A DNA stretch of 34,778 nucleotides from an uncultured Clostridia bacterium (GCA_944349765.1 CALVNN010000010.1:1-34778), one strand, 5' to 3'. Positions 7,415-15,786 are shown, counted from the stretch's first letter. Notes: generated by a model from the letters alone, not told the origin. Translations and numbers: made by a program.

Positions 7415-9202
7415 ATGAGAAAAATAACAGCAAAAGAATTAAGAGAAATGTGGATAAGCTTTTTTGAAGAAAAAAAGCATAAAAATATTGGTTCTGCATC
7501 TTTGATACCAGAAAACGATGCTACCGTACTATTTACCATTGCTGGTATGCATCCACTGGTACCGTACCTACTTGGAGAGCCACATCCACAAGGCAAAAGA
7601 CTCTGTAATGTGCAAAAATGCATTCGTACAAATGATATAGATGAAGTCGGCGATAACACACATTTGACATTTTTTGAAATGCTGGGTAATTGGAGCCTTG
7701 GCGATTATTTCAAAGAGGAAATGATACCTTGGAGCTTTGAGTTTTTGACCAGCCCTAAGTACTTAGGGATACCTGTGGAAAATCTGGCTGTGACGGTGTT
7801 TGAAGGTGACGAAATAAGCCCTAGAGATACCGAGAGTGCTGAGCTTTGGGAAAAGGCTGGTATGCCAAAAGACCAAATATTTTACTTGCCAAAATCAGAC
7901 AACTGGTGGGCACTGTCTGGTGGCGTAGGTCCTTGTGGACCTGATACCGAAATGTTTTATGTAAAACCTCAACCTAAATGCTCGCCTAATTGCAATCCAT
8001 CTTGCGATTGTGGAAAATATGTGGAGATTTGGAATGACGTGTTTATGCAATTCAAGGTAGATGAACCAAACGGACCAGTTACCGAATTAAAACAAAAAAA
8101 TGTAGATACAGGTATGGGCTTAGAGCGTGTACTTTGTCTTATGAATGGTATTGAGAGCGTATACGAGACCGAGCTATTTAAACCAGCCATAGAGCTTATG
8201 GAGCGTTTGAGCGGAAAATCATACAACGATGAAGCTTACCGTCGTTCGTTCAGAATCATTTGTGACCATATTAGATGTGCTACAATGATTTTGGGAGACA
8301 AAAACGGCATCAAGCCTAGTAATGTCGGTCAAGGGTACATCTTAAGAAGATTGATACGACGTGCATTGAATTATGCAAGACAATTAGACCTTAAAGGCGA
8401 AGATCTAGTACTAGTCAGTGATACATTTGTAGATTATTTTAAAGATTTTTATACAGAACTTGAAGACAACCATAAGTTTATTCAAGATGAATTGCACGCT
8501 GAAATTAATAAATTTCAAACTACTTTGGTCAGTGGACACAAAGAATTTGAAAAAATACTTGCCCATTTAGACGGAGATACCATAGACGGAAAGACCGCTT
8601 TTAGACTATATGACACTTTCGGTTTTCCTATAGAACTGACTCAAGAGTTAGCAAAGGAAAAAGGGTTAAAGGTGGATGTAGAAGGCTACAAAGAGCATTT
8701 TGCAAAGCATCAAGAGACCTCAAGACAAGGTAGCGAACATTTATTCAAAGGCGGTCTAGCTGATACCAGTGAGGCTTCAGCAAGACTTCATACCGCTACT
8801 CACCTATTACTTGGAGCCTTAAGAAGTATTTTAGATGAAAACATTGAGCAAAGAGGCAGTAATATTACACCGGAGAGACTAAGATTTGACTTTAACTTCC
8901 CAAGAAAACTTACACCTGAAGAGCTTCAAGCCCTAGAAGATAGAGTAAATCAAGCCATAAAAAATGAAATAGATGTCGTATGTGAACAAATGTCCGTAGA
9001 TGAAGCTCACAAAAGCGGTGCTATAGGTATATTTGATTCCAAATATGGTGATATAGTAAAAGTATACACCATCAAAGGCTATTCAAAGGAAATATGTGGC
9101 GGTCCACATGCGAAGAATACTCGTGACTTACACCACTTCAAAATAGTCAAAGAAGAAAGTAGCTCCAGCGGAATAAGACGTATAAAAGCTATTTTAGACT
9201 AA
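7415..9202 (+). CDS. alaS: Alanyl-tRNA synthetase, compact form
   Basis: A 595-residue class II synthetase charging tRNA-Ala. The catalytic core is recognisable from QKCIRTNDIDEVG (68-79) and FFEMLGNWSLGDYFK (86-100). A four-Cys cluster (C189, C193, C197, C199) sits in an insertion after GGVGPCGPD. The editing site is present with HTATH (459-463) and CGGPH (561-565). Compared with the usual about 870 residues, the beta-barrel insert before the editing domain is largely missing and the whole C-terminal DHHA1/C-Ala region is absent; the protein ends just after the editing domain. Core motifs are of the RTNDIDEVG type rather than the common bacterial RAGGKHNDL. It lies 14 nt after dnaB and is followed by a strong terminator, so it appears complete. 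Confidence 0.93.
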   Translation: MRKITAKELREMWISFFEEKKHKNIGSASLIPENDATVLFTIAGMHPLVPYLLGEPHPQGKRLCNVQKCIRTNDIDEVGDNTHLTFFEMLGNWSLGDYFKEEMIPWSFEFLTSPKYLGIPVENLAVTVFEGDEISPRDTESAELWEKAGMPKDQIFYLPKSDNWWALSGGVGPCGPDTEMFYVKPQPKCSPNCNPSCDCGKYVEIWNDVFMQFKVDEPNGPVTELKQKNVDTGMGLERVLCLMNGIESVYETELFKPAIELMERLSGKSYNDEAYRRSFRIICDHIRCATMILGDKNGIKPSNVGQGYILRRLIRRALNYARQLDLKGEDLVLVSDTFVDYFKDFYTELEDNHKFIQDELHAEINKFQTTLVSGHKEFEKILAHLDGDTIDGKTAFRLYDTFGFPIELTQELAKEKGLKVDVEGYKEHFAKHQETSRQGSEHLFKGGLADTSEASARLHTATHLLLGALRSILDENIEQRGSNITPERLRFDFNFPRKLTPEELQALEDRVNQAIKNEIDVVCEQMSVDEAHKSGAIGIFDSKYGDIVKVYTIKGYSKEICGGPHAKNTRDLHHFKIVKEESSSSGIRRIKAILD

Positions 9203-9529
9203 TTCTAAACTATACCAAAAAAGCAGTAAATATAATAAATAACTTAATAAATCAAAAAAAACTTCTAAGCTAACTTACTTAGAAGTTTTTTATATAGTCT
9301 ATCTTTTATAGCCACACCTTTATAAATCAGCTCAATTACTATCATAAAGAGAGACGCTAGGATTGTCCATTCTATATTCAATATCATATTTAGGATAGTC
9401 GAAAACGCCTAAGAAGGGGCTCGCTTACAAGCAACACTACCTGTAGCAGTAACTAAAGCAGTAAGAGCACCTACCCTTTGAGTGTTTAAATAGTCGGTTG
9501 TATTGTGTGGGTATTGCACCACAAAAGTT
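9203..9529. other. Intergenic stretch, 327 bp, possible small ORF
   Basis: Apart from the terminator, this stretch holds a minus-strand frame of 40 codons at 9387-9265. It encodes one hydrophobic segment (about residues 6-22, LASLFMIVIELIY) followed by a basic tail, in the style of small membrane peptides or type I toxins. It lacks a clear Shine-Dalgarno and its end overlaps the terminator. A second small block near 9420-9520 is less AT-rich than its surroundings but opens no convincing gene. A short hairpin TGTGG...CCACA lies at about 9507-9524. Confidence 0.3.
9256..9295 (+). terminator. Terminator of the typA-dnaB-alaS operon
   Basis: A perfect 14-bp stem AAAAAACTTCTAAG (9256-9269) with CTTAGAAGTTTTTT (9278-9291), an 8-nt loop and a T-rich end. 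It is symmetric and could also act on the minus strand. Confidence 0.85.
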
Positions 9530-10220
9530 TTAGTTATTATCAGTATGCATAATTTTTAAAAATTCATCATTTAATAGTTCAATTATGTACTTTACTATTT
9601 GTTTCATTGTTGGCTTTGAATATGGGTAATGAAACTTTGACTCATCTCTAAATTGTATACTTTTACGGACGCATTGTGTAATATTGCTGATTGATGTATC
9701 AAACTTATGAGCTACAGCCGGTAATATCAACTTATGCAAATTTGCACATTCGTTACTCATACTACATAGAAGTATTATCTCAGCAAGCATATAAAAGCCA
9801 TTATATTTCGGTATAAAACCTAATTCAATTAATTTCGTATTAAACTATTAGCTATCGTCAACTGTTTTTTGTTAAAGTTTATTAGTTGCTTTTCAGTTAT
9901 ATCGGTTTTTTTAGATTGAGAGCGGTATTTAGATTTTCATATTTTACACATTTATACCCATCTATTTTTGTATTAGAAATAACCAAAGCATCCTTAAGAT
10001 ACTTTTTATCAGACTTTAATAATGTATTTACGAGCTCATCCCCTTGAAACGAGTCTAAATCTATTAAGATACATTCAGGCTTATAAAACCCAATTGCATG
10101 CATAAATTCCAGCACAAATCGAGTCTTAACTGTCACAAAGTCATTTTGTTTTAGTATTTCATTTAAGGCATTCAATCTTTCTTCCGAATTAGATAACACC
10201 AGACAAGTATAATACTTCAT
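9530..10220 (-). pseudogene. Spo0A-like response regulator broken by two frame changes
   Basis: Three overlapping minus-strand frames together read as one Spo0A-like protein of about 230 residues. Frame 1 (10220-9897) is a receiver-like domain. KPECILIDLD places an Asp at the phospho-acceptor position, NLKKP fits the conserved Lys-Pro, and the acidic pair near the N-terminus is replaced by SN (VLSNSEE). Frame 2 (about 9905-9829) gives a charged linker. Frame 3 (9844-9530) is a Spo0A C-terminal DNA-binding domain: ELGFIPKYNGFYML, a helix-turn-helix with HKFDTSISNITQCVRKSI, and a KPTMKQIVKYI end. Each junction needs a -1 (equivalently +2) change; the first is next to an A7 run (9912-9906). Decay, sequencing error in homopolymers, or programmed frameshifting at the first site could explain this. 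Spo0A is the master regulator of sporulation (family knowledge); an intact copy may exist elsewhere. Confidence 0.7.
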
Positions 10221-10252
10221 AATTCAACACCTTCTTGCATAATTGCAAATGT

Positions 10253-10281
10253 ATAATACCAAATAAAACTCTATCCCGCAA
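10253..10281 (-). promoter_or_regulatory. Probable promoter of the Spo0A-like gene
   Basis: TTGCGG (10281-10276), a 17-bp spacer and TATTAT (10258-10253) on the minus strand. AAGGTG precedes the ATG at 10220. The TGTnnAA box array begins 4 bp upstream of this -35. Confidence 0.45.
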
Positions 10282-10284
10282 CTA

Positions 10285-10328
10285 TTTTGTACAATTTTTG
10301 TAAAATTTGTACAAAATTTGTGTAAAAA
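10285..10328. promoter_or_regulatory. Array of four TGTnnAA boxes
   Basis: TGTACAA (10288), TGTAAAA (10299), TGTACAA (10308) and TGTGTAA (10319) are spaced 11, 9 and 11 bp, about one helical turn each. Two of them form TTGTACAA palindromes exactly 20 bp apart. The boxes resemble the Spo0A box TGTCGAA at the outer positions and lie immediately upstream of the Spo0A-like promoter. Autoregulation is an inference. Confidence 0.5.
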
Positions 10329-10403
10329 ATAATTTCAAATAATAAAATCTTTTAAATTATTACCGCTACACTATATACATTTATTGCAGAAAACAATAAA
10401 AGA

Positions 10404-10432
10404 TTGTTACTTTGTCACTAATATGGTATAAT
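10404..10432 (+). promoter_or_regulatory. Promoter for the 149-residue unknown gene
   Basis: TTGTTA (10404-10409), a 17-bp spacer and TATAAT (10427-10432) with an extended TGG directly upstream of the -10. Confidence 0.65.
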
Positions 10433-10483
10433 TTGGTAATTACAAGCGTAATCTATAATTAATAATAAAAAAAGTAGGTAAAT

Positions 10484-10933
10484 ATGGATAAGTATAATGA
10501 TTTTGCTATTATTAGCCCTGAAAAAATAGAACAAATGGCACGAGAATACGCATTGAAGAAAAATAACAACAAACTAATTAAAAATACAGTGGAGATTCAC
10601 AAGCTAAAAACAAATTTTCAAAATAAGGATAATTGCTATACTTACATCACCGAAGCCAATGCGTGTATAGAAAAATTGTTATCAAAAAATTCAAAAAATA
10701 ATAAACTAAATTCGTGTAAAGAAAACATCAAAAAGATCACACTACTATATGAAACTTTTTTTGCTGACCACGACTTAAAAGTAATGACTTTAGATATAAA
10801 ACTACCTGATGACAAAAAAATTGTATCTTTGATGTTAAAACTAACAGAAGAACTTCTTCCTCTATCTACAAATGACACTATTCAAGATATAATCAAAACA
10901 GCGTTAAATACAATTGAAATAGCCGTTTTATAA
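10484..10933 (+). CDS. Unknown helical protein, 149 residues
   Basis: A lysine- and asparagine-rich, predominantly helical soluble protein without a signal peptide, membrane segment or recognised motif. Residues about 10-70 are charged and the C-terminal half (about 85-149) has regular hydrophobic spacing consistent with a helical bundle. It has its own promoter with a TATAAT box and its own terminator, so it is a single-gene unit. It is divergent from the Spo0A-like pseudogene, and the intergenic TGTnnAA array could also affect it. No function can be assigned. Confidence 0.65.
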   Translation: MDKYNDFAIISPEKIEQMAREYALKKNNNKLIKNTVEIHKLKTNFQNKDNCYTYITEANACIEKLLSKNSKNNKLNSCKENIKKITLLYETFFADHDLKVMTLDIKLPDDKKIVSLMLKLTEELLPLSTNDTIQDIIKTALNTIEIAVL

Positions 10934-10935
10934 TT

Positions 10936-10961
10936 AAGTCTAACAAAGTTGGACTTTTTTT
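10936..10961 (+). terminator. Intrinsic terminator after the 149-residue gene
   Basis: AAGTCTAAC (10936-10944) pairs with GTTGGACTT (with one wobble) across a 3-nt loop and is followed by a run of seven T. Confidence 0.75.
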
Positions 10962-11019
10962 AGGTAATTTCCCAAAAATTATGTTATACTTAATTTAAAT
11001 TTAAAAAGGTGAAACTATT

Positions 11020-11823
11020 ATGATTGAGAAAGCTATAAAATATATAAAAAGCATAGATGATAAAACTTATGATTACGCGGTCGTGCTAGGAAGCGGTTGG
11101 GATAAAGTAGCAGAAATCTTAGATGTTAAATATGAAATAAATTATTCAGATATACCTGGCTACCCTACCTGTAGCGTACAAGGTCATAAAGGCAAAATGC
11201 TACTTGGCGAGATAGATGGCAAAAAAGTTATACTGCTAATGGGGCGTTTTCATTTATACGAAGGCTACACGGTGGAGCAAGTCACTTTCCCTATACGTGT
11301 AGTACACGCACTTGGCGTAAAAACTATTATATTAACGAATGCTAGCGGTGCTATAAATAAACAATTTAAGCCTGGTGATATAATGATAATAACCGACCAT
11401 ATTAATTTTGCCTATCAAAATCCATTGATAGGTGTAAAGGCGACAGAAGAATATCCTATATTTATAGATATGTCGACTACTTATACCCCTACCCTCATAC
11501 AATTAGCAGAAAAAGCAAGTAAATTAAACAATACTAGTTGCCATAAAGGCGTGTATCTACAAACGACTGGTCCAACATACGAGACCCCAGCCGAAATACA
11601 AGCATTTAAAGCACTTGGTGCTGATGTGGTAGGAATGAGTACCGTGCCAGAGGCAATATTGGCTCATTATCTAAAAATGAATGTACTTGGTTTAGCTTGT
11701 ATCACAAATATGGCTAGCGGTATATCCAAAACGCCCCTAACCCATCAAGAAGTATTAGATATAGCCAATACAAACAAACAAAAGCTTTGTGATTTGTTGC
11801 GTAGCATTATAAATTTATTATAG
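11020..11823 (+). CDS. punA: Purine nucleoside phosphorylase
   Basis: A 267-residue enzyme of the trimeric PNP/MTAP family that cleaves purine nucleosides with phosphate to free base and ribose-1-phosphate, in purine salvage. Visible motifs are VLGSGW (22-27, phosphate loop), GRFHLYEGY (75-83), TNASGAIN (107-113), GPTYETPAEI (184-193), GMSTVPEAILA (205-215) and TNMASG (229-234), where the family commonly has TN-AAG. Length is normal for the PunA type. The Shine-Dalgarno AAAGGTG is well placed. The next gene, an anchored protein, starts 8 nt after its stop and probably shares the transcript. A cytidine deaminase gene lies 4 kb away, also in nucleoside salvage. Confidence 0.93.
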   Translation: MIEKAIKYIKSIDDKTYDYAVVLGSGWDKVAEILDVKYEINYSDIPGYPTCSVQGHKGKMLLGEIDGKKVILLMGRFHLYEGYTVEQVTFPIRVVHALGVKTIILTNASGAINKQFKPGDIMIITDHINFAYQNPLIGVKATEEYPIFIDMSTTYTPTLIQLAEKASKLNNTSCHKGVYLQTTGPTYETPAEIQAFKALGADVVGMSTVPEAILAHYLKMNVLGLACITNMASGISKTPLTHQEVLDIANTNKQKLCDLLRSIINLL

Positions 11824-11831
11824 GAGAAAGA

Positions 11832-12335
11832 ATGGAAAAGAAAAAAAGCGGTATCAAATACATAATTATTTTTGCAGTTGTTGTAGTGATTGCGGTATCA
11901 GTGTTATTCTATTTTGCTATAGCAAAAAGTATAGAACAACGCAGTTTTAACGAAACATGCATATTTAACGGATTTGAAATCACCCCAACAAATTATGAAA
12001 TTTCAACAAGCGAAGACAGTTCAAACACTGTAACAATAGACATCAAAATAAAAAACACAAATACTTACGAAGACTCTCTTTGGACTCTAACGCTATTTAA
12101 TGATATTGAATTGGTATATAATGAAAACAATACCAAATACGCTTATACTTATGATGATATAATTGACACACAAGGAATATCAGTAGATATGTTCGAATCT
12201 TTACAGCCACTAGAAACAATAGAAGTATCTCTTATATTTAATATTCCAAACGGATTAGAAATAAATAATAATTTAAGCTTTAATATATCTTCATGGGGTT
12301 TTGGTGGTCAAATAATTTGTTATGCTCTACAATAA
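11832..12335 (+). CDS. Membrane-anchored extracellular beta-domain protein
   Basis: A 167-residue protein with a basic N-terminus, one transmembrane or signal-anchor segment (about 8-30) and an outside domain of alternating beta strands. The pattern of a strand, then TVTIDIKIKNTN, then a YTYDD segment and LQPLETIEVSLIFNIP resembles the telokin-like DUF4352 fold of Gram-positive surface lipoproteins, but there is no lipobox Cys. It is coupled to the phosphorylase gene by an 8-nt gap, which may only reflect shared transcription. Function unknown. Confidence 0.7.
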   Translation: MEKKKSGIKYIIIFAVVVVIAVSVLFYFAIAKSIEQRSFNETCIFNGFEITPTNYEISTSEDSSNTVTIDIKIKNTNTYEDSLWTLTLFNDIELVYNENNTKYAYTYDDIIDTQGISVDMFESLQPLETIEVSLIFNIPNGLEINNNLSFNISSWGFGGQIICYALQ

Positions 12336-12367
12336 AAATACATAAATAAATCTTAATAAATTTATTA

Positions 12368-12406
12368 AAAAAACTTTTGTGTTCTACATCTACACAAAAG
12401 TTTTTT
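12368..12406. terminator. Bidirectional terminator between convergent operons
   Basis: A 15-bp perfect stem AAAAAACTTTTGTGT (12368-12382) with ACACAAAAGTTTTTT (12392-12406). The A and T tracts flank both sides, so it can serve the plus-strand phosphorylase transcript and the minus-strand operon that ends at 12405. Confidence 0.88.
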
Positions 12407-13292
12407 ATTTACGAAATTGCTCTTCCTCTGGTAAGTTCATATCGTCGTACTCTTTTAGACGTTGCTGATGTCGAATGCGTATTGCTTCTCTAGTATGGTA
12501 AAGGGCAGGGTTTTGCATTACTTTGAACGTATATAGCGGATTATTTTTATCAATCAAGCTATCATAAAGTTTGCAAAAATTCTGTTCTCGCTCTCCTTTA
12601 CAGTGTCTTATAAATAGTAAAGCGTCATATTTATCAGCACAAGTATACTTTTTATCACTTAGCAAATCAACAATCTGATCAACTTTAGCACCAGGTAGAC
12701 GTTCTATAAGATTGTACTCATAAATAAGCTTGCTTAAATACTCACCCTTTTTGCTATCAATAACCTTATCAATATGCTCATTACGTCTAATAAAATCTTT
12801 TATAAAGCTATTCGGCTGTAAACAAGCTAATTCATAATTGTATTCGGGATTTTTACCAGATAATACTTTCAAATCCATTATATAAAAAGCGTGCATAAGC
12901 TCATACATACTAACTTGATTTAATTTAAAATCACTCAATTGCTTAAAATTTGATGACTCGCCTAACTTTTTGAATACTTTAAAACAATCCTGGTCGTTAC
13001 CAAAATAAGCAACATTAGCAATATTTCTAGCGAAATCATATTCACTACCTATATTAGCCTCCAATATCTTGACGCTCCCCTCTACATAATGACTATCAAT
13101 AATCCTTTGTATGACTATTTTGGGGTCAGTGACAAGAGGCTTAGTCTTTCGTACGTCAATAAGAAAATCTGCCAAATATTTCTCAGGCAGTATATTGACA
13201 ATAGTATTAAACATCTCTAGGCACTTTATACTATCCGTCTCTTTATTGCAATATCCTAAAAATTTTTTCAAAACTGACTTATATCTAAACAT
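12405..13292 (-). CDS. Unknown helical protein, last gene of the metallophosphoesterase operon
   Basis: A 295-residue, apparently all-helical soluble protein with many Lys, Asp, Tyr and Leu residues and no signal peptide or membrane segment. Repeated short helical segments in the C-terminal half suggest a helical-repeat or bundle fold. The end is charged (LPEEEQFRK). No catalytic motif is seen. It begins 29 nt after the zinc-ribbon gene, so it is likely the fourth and last gene of the operon that starts with the metallophosphoesterase at 15786. The stop codon sits in the terminator stem. Confidence 0.7.
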   Translation of the reverse strand: MFRYKSVLKKFLGYCNKETDSIKCLEMFNTIVNILPEKYLADFLIDVRKTKPLVTDPKIVIQRIIDSHYVEGSVKILEANIGSEYDFARNIANVAYFGNDQDCFKVFKKLGESSNFKQLSDFKLNQVSMYELMHAFYIMDLKVLSGKNPEYNYELACLQPNSFIKDFIRRNEHIDKVIDSKKGEYLSKLIYEYNLIERLPGAKVDQIVDLLSDKKYTCADKYDALLFIRHCKGEREQNFCKLYDSLIDKNNPLYTFKVMQNPALYHTREAIRIRHQQRLKEYDDMNLPEEEQFRK

Positions 13293-13321
13293 AAAACTCC
13301 CCTATAGTACGCTATATTAAA

Positions 13322-13564
13322 TTAATTTGATATATTATTTATCTCATCAAAAAGTAAATTCAAGGTATCCGCATCATTAGTTTTGCTTGTTAATTCACCC
13401 AAAGTTTGTAGTTTGATACTTCTATTCCTTTCCTTCACCAGCTTTATTGCCAAATCATTTAGAGGATTTCCGCATATAGCACAAAAATTTCCCTCAATTT
13501 TTTCCATTTTCTTTCCACATTCGGCACAATAAAATATACCGTTTTTTTCTAATACACCTTTCAT
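13322..13564 (-). CDS. Small zinc-ribbon protein
   Basis: An 80-residue protein with two Cys pairs near the N-terminus, CAECG and CAICG, 15 residues apart, each of the CxxC(G) type. This forms a zinc ribbon, probably structural or a docking module. The remaining about 45 residues are helical and polar. It begins at the base next to the preceding stop and ends 29 nt before the next gene. Such ribbons mediate protein or nucleic acid contacts, so a partner role to the neighbouring operon proteins is plausible but inferred. Confidence 0.75.
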   Translation of the reverse strand: MKGVLEKNGIFYCAECGKKMEKIEGNFCAICGNPLNDLAIKLVKERNRSIKLQTLGELTSKTNDADTLNLLFDEINNISN

Positions 13565-14662
13565 TTATCTCTCCCTAACAGGCTCTTTAGCATCTGTTTT
13601 TGTTTCAATAGTTTTCTTTTGATCTATAAGTGTCTGCAAATTTGCCTCATTTATACTGTGCAATTTTTTCTGTATCTCATCCATAAGCCATCTTGCCTTA
13701 AACTCGTTTGATTTTTTAATATTCAAATATGTATTAGTCAACTGCTTTATATCATTTTGAGTCTTCACCGCATCAATGACATGACGGCTTATAAATGTTT
13801 TATATGGTTCTTCTGTCAAAGTATCCTTACCCACGACCCTACTTGCATCTTTGTTATCGCTTATCGTTATCATATAACTGTATTTATCAACAAAATTGAA
13901 TCTACTTATTCTATTACCTGGAGTCTTCATCTTTAATTTGTATCCACTATCTAGCACAACATTAAAGCTATGTTTTTCTATTTGGTCATTATTCCCAGAA
14001 TAGCTAGGTCTCATTATAGCCTTTCTAAAGACTCCAGAATTGTTACAGCATGTCACAAAAATGTTATCATAACTACCAGGGTTCCCGACTACCTTATAAA
14101 AATTATTACCTTCCGAAGAAAATGTCTGTGCAGTACTCTTAATCGCAACAAATCTATCCCTAACAAGTATAGGTTTTTTAGTCTTTGTGTTTTCTATTTG
14201 GACATTTATCACAGCATTATTTTCTCGGATGAGCTTATTGGGATTCAATTTCAATGCTCTTATAATATGATAAAGCGGATGAAGTGGCTCTTTTGCTTTA
14301 GTGTATCGCACTTCTTCTGGTCCATAATAAGCTAAAACAATTTTGTCCTTAATTGGCTCTAAAGCACCAGCTATCACCTTAGCATATTTTAGCATCTCTC
14401 TACTGTCTTTTGTATAGCTTATAAGATTACCACCCAAGACTACAAAAGCCTTATCATTTTCTCTTACAAATTGAATCTGCTTTAGAAGCTTTTTTATAGC
14501 TGGCTTGTTATCTTTAGCCCCCAAATTAAGTTCACTTATGATCACATATTCATAACTTGACTGTCCTTTTGCTAGCTTTATATCTATATCCCTATCGGTT
14601 CTAAATTGTTCTAAAGAATCCACATATTCTTCAAGCAATTCGCGGTTGGATTGTCTTGCCAC
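13565..14662 (-). CDS. Degenerate metallophosphoesterase-like protein (likely pseudoenzyme)
   Basis: A 365-residue soluble protein. The order and spacing of strands match the upstream metallophosphoesterase, but the metal-ligand motifs are replaced: GDVHIGG becomes SELNLGA (about 43-49), GDIVDNA becomes GGNLISY (77-83) and GGNHDGA becomes YYGPEEV (112-118). No GHxH motif is seen. It therefore probably keeps the calcineurin-like fold for binding but not catalysis (inference from aligned motifs). The C-terminal about 80 residues are helical and charged and are an extension. It starts 2 nt after the upstream stop, indicating coupled expression and a possible physical pairing with the active paralog. 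Confidence 0.6.
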   Translation of the reverse strand: MARQSNRELLEEYVDSLEQFRTDRDIDIKLAKGQSSYEYVIISELNLGAKDNKPAIKKLLKQIQFVRENDKAFVVLGGNLISYTKDSREMLKYAKVIAGALEPIKDKIVLAYYGPEEVRYTKAKEPLHPLYHIIRALKLNPNKLIRENNAVINVQIENTKTKKPILVRDRFVAIKSTAQTFSSEGNNFYKVVGNPGSYDNIFVTCCNNSGVFRKAIMRPSYSGNNDQIEKHSFNVVLDSGYKLKMKTPGNRISRFNFVDKYSYMITISDNKDASRVVGKDTLTEEPYKTFISRHVIDAVKTQNDIKQLTNTYLNIKKSNEFKARWLMDEIQKKLHSINEANLQTLIDQKKTIETKTDAKEPVRER

Positions 14663-14664
14663 TT

Positions 14665-15786
14665 CTATCTACCTCTATCGTTCTTTAAGTTTTTATTTGT
14701 TATCTTCATAGGTTCAAACAAATTATCAATTTGCTCGCTTATATTTATCATCTTGTCAATATCTTGTTCTTTTAACTTATGCCCTATTTTTTGCTGTTCT
14801 ACTATATCTTTGAATTCAGGGCTATCTATACAGTACTCCTCCACTTCAAACCTATAAGGCAATGTATAATCTTTTAAACTAGCATCCATATCCGCAATAG
14901 GATTTGAAGCAACTTTTATTCTAAATATCGTAGCGTCTGTATTCGAAGGTGCCATTGCGTTCGTCGCAGCATAAGGTGCGTATTCTTGAAATGAATTCAC
15001 CGACCTTACATATACATTTTTATAAATCCTTTTGCCATTTGGTAGTCTAGCTTCTTTGACATATTCTCCAGTCTCATTCGCGTGAAAATGCCCTGTAAGT
15101 TCCATATCTGGGACATTATAAACTCCTTCAACTTGTGCTGTGCTATCTAGTGCACCACCATAGCCACCAGGGGCTCTACCGCTACCGTGACGGGCAATTA
15201 TTTCAAAATTTACATACCCTTCTTTGACTATATTTGTTCTTAACTTGATTATAACTCGTCCAATGTAATCAGTAGACACCTCATAAAGATTTAAGGCTGT
15301 CGCTATGTATTTATTTTGACTACTCATTGTATCCCTATTTCTATTGCCTGCGCCATCATGATTGCCTCCAATCATAGCCACAATATTTGACTTAATGTCG
15401 TCATCTATATGCAATTTAATAGCAACTTTGGTCTCTTGCTGTGGATTTAATGTGCTCTCGTGAGGATTACTCACACCTTCAAGCGTTGCATTGTCTACAA
15501 TATCCCCAAGCAATACCAAACATTTATTATTTAAAGGCTTAACAGCTTGAAGTGTTCTGATATACTTTTCTAGATTTGTTCCCGGTCCGCCAATATGCAC
15601 GTCACCTATAGCCATAATAAAAAACTCATCAAAGCAAGTGGCGTCTACCGTCATAGTCCTTAAAGTATCTGGATCATCAGCCTTTTCCGCCTGCATACTC
15701 ATCTTGACTAACGGATCATTAGCTACGTTATCAACATTGATATTCTTTCTTTGCTTCTTCTTATACTCAATAATAGGATTATCCAT
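14665..15786 (-). CDS. Calcineurin-like metallophosphoesterase
   Basis: A 373-residue enzyme with a full set of dinuclear-metal motifs: GDVHIGG (61-67), GDIVDNA (94-100), GGNHDGA (140-146), ARHGSG (198-203) and TGHFHANE (231-238). The fold is calcineurin-like, and the substrate could be a nucleic acid end or a phosphodiester; nothing here decides which. About 50 N-terminal residues precede the domain and the C-terminus (about 320-373) is helical. An ATG exists at 15807, but the promoter -10 is only 12 nt upstream of it and it has no Shine-Dalgarno. The ATG at 15786 has GTGGGG 7 nt upstream and is preferred. It is the first gene of a tightly spaced four-gene operon. Confidence 0.82.
   Translation of the reverse strand: MDNPIIEYKKKQRKNINVDNVANDPLVKMSMQAEKADDPDTLRTMTVDATCFDEFFIMAIGDVHIGGPGTNLEKYIRTLQAVKPLNNKCLVLLGDIVDNATLEGVSNPHESTLNPQQETKVAIKLHIDDDIKSNIVAMIGGNHDGAGNRNRDTMSSQNKYIATALNLYEVSTDYIGRVIIKLRTNIVKEGYVNFEIIARHGSGRAPGGYGGALDSTAQVEGVYNVPDMELTGHFHANETGEYVKEARLPNGKRIYKNVYVRSVNSFQEYAPYAATNAMAPSNTDATIFRIKVASNPIADMDASLKDYTLPYRFEVEEYCIDSPEFKDIVEQQKIGHKLKEQDIDKMINISEQIDNLFEPMKITNKNLKNDRGR

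Noticed and set aside
9420..9530. Possible remnant gene (VVQYPHNTTDYLNTQ frame and a second frame)
   Set aside because: Two short frames on the minus strand could be pieced together, but neither has a start signal or recognised family, and they stop quickly.
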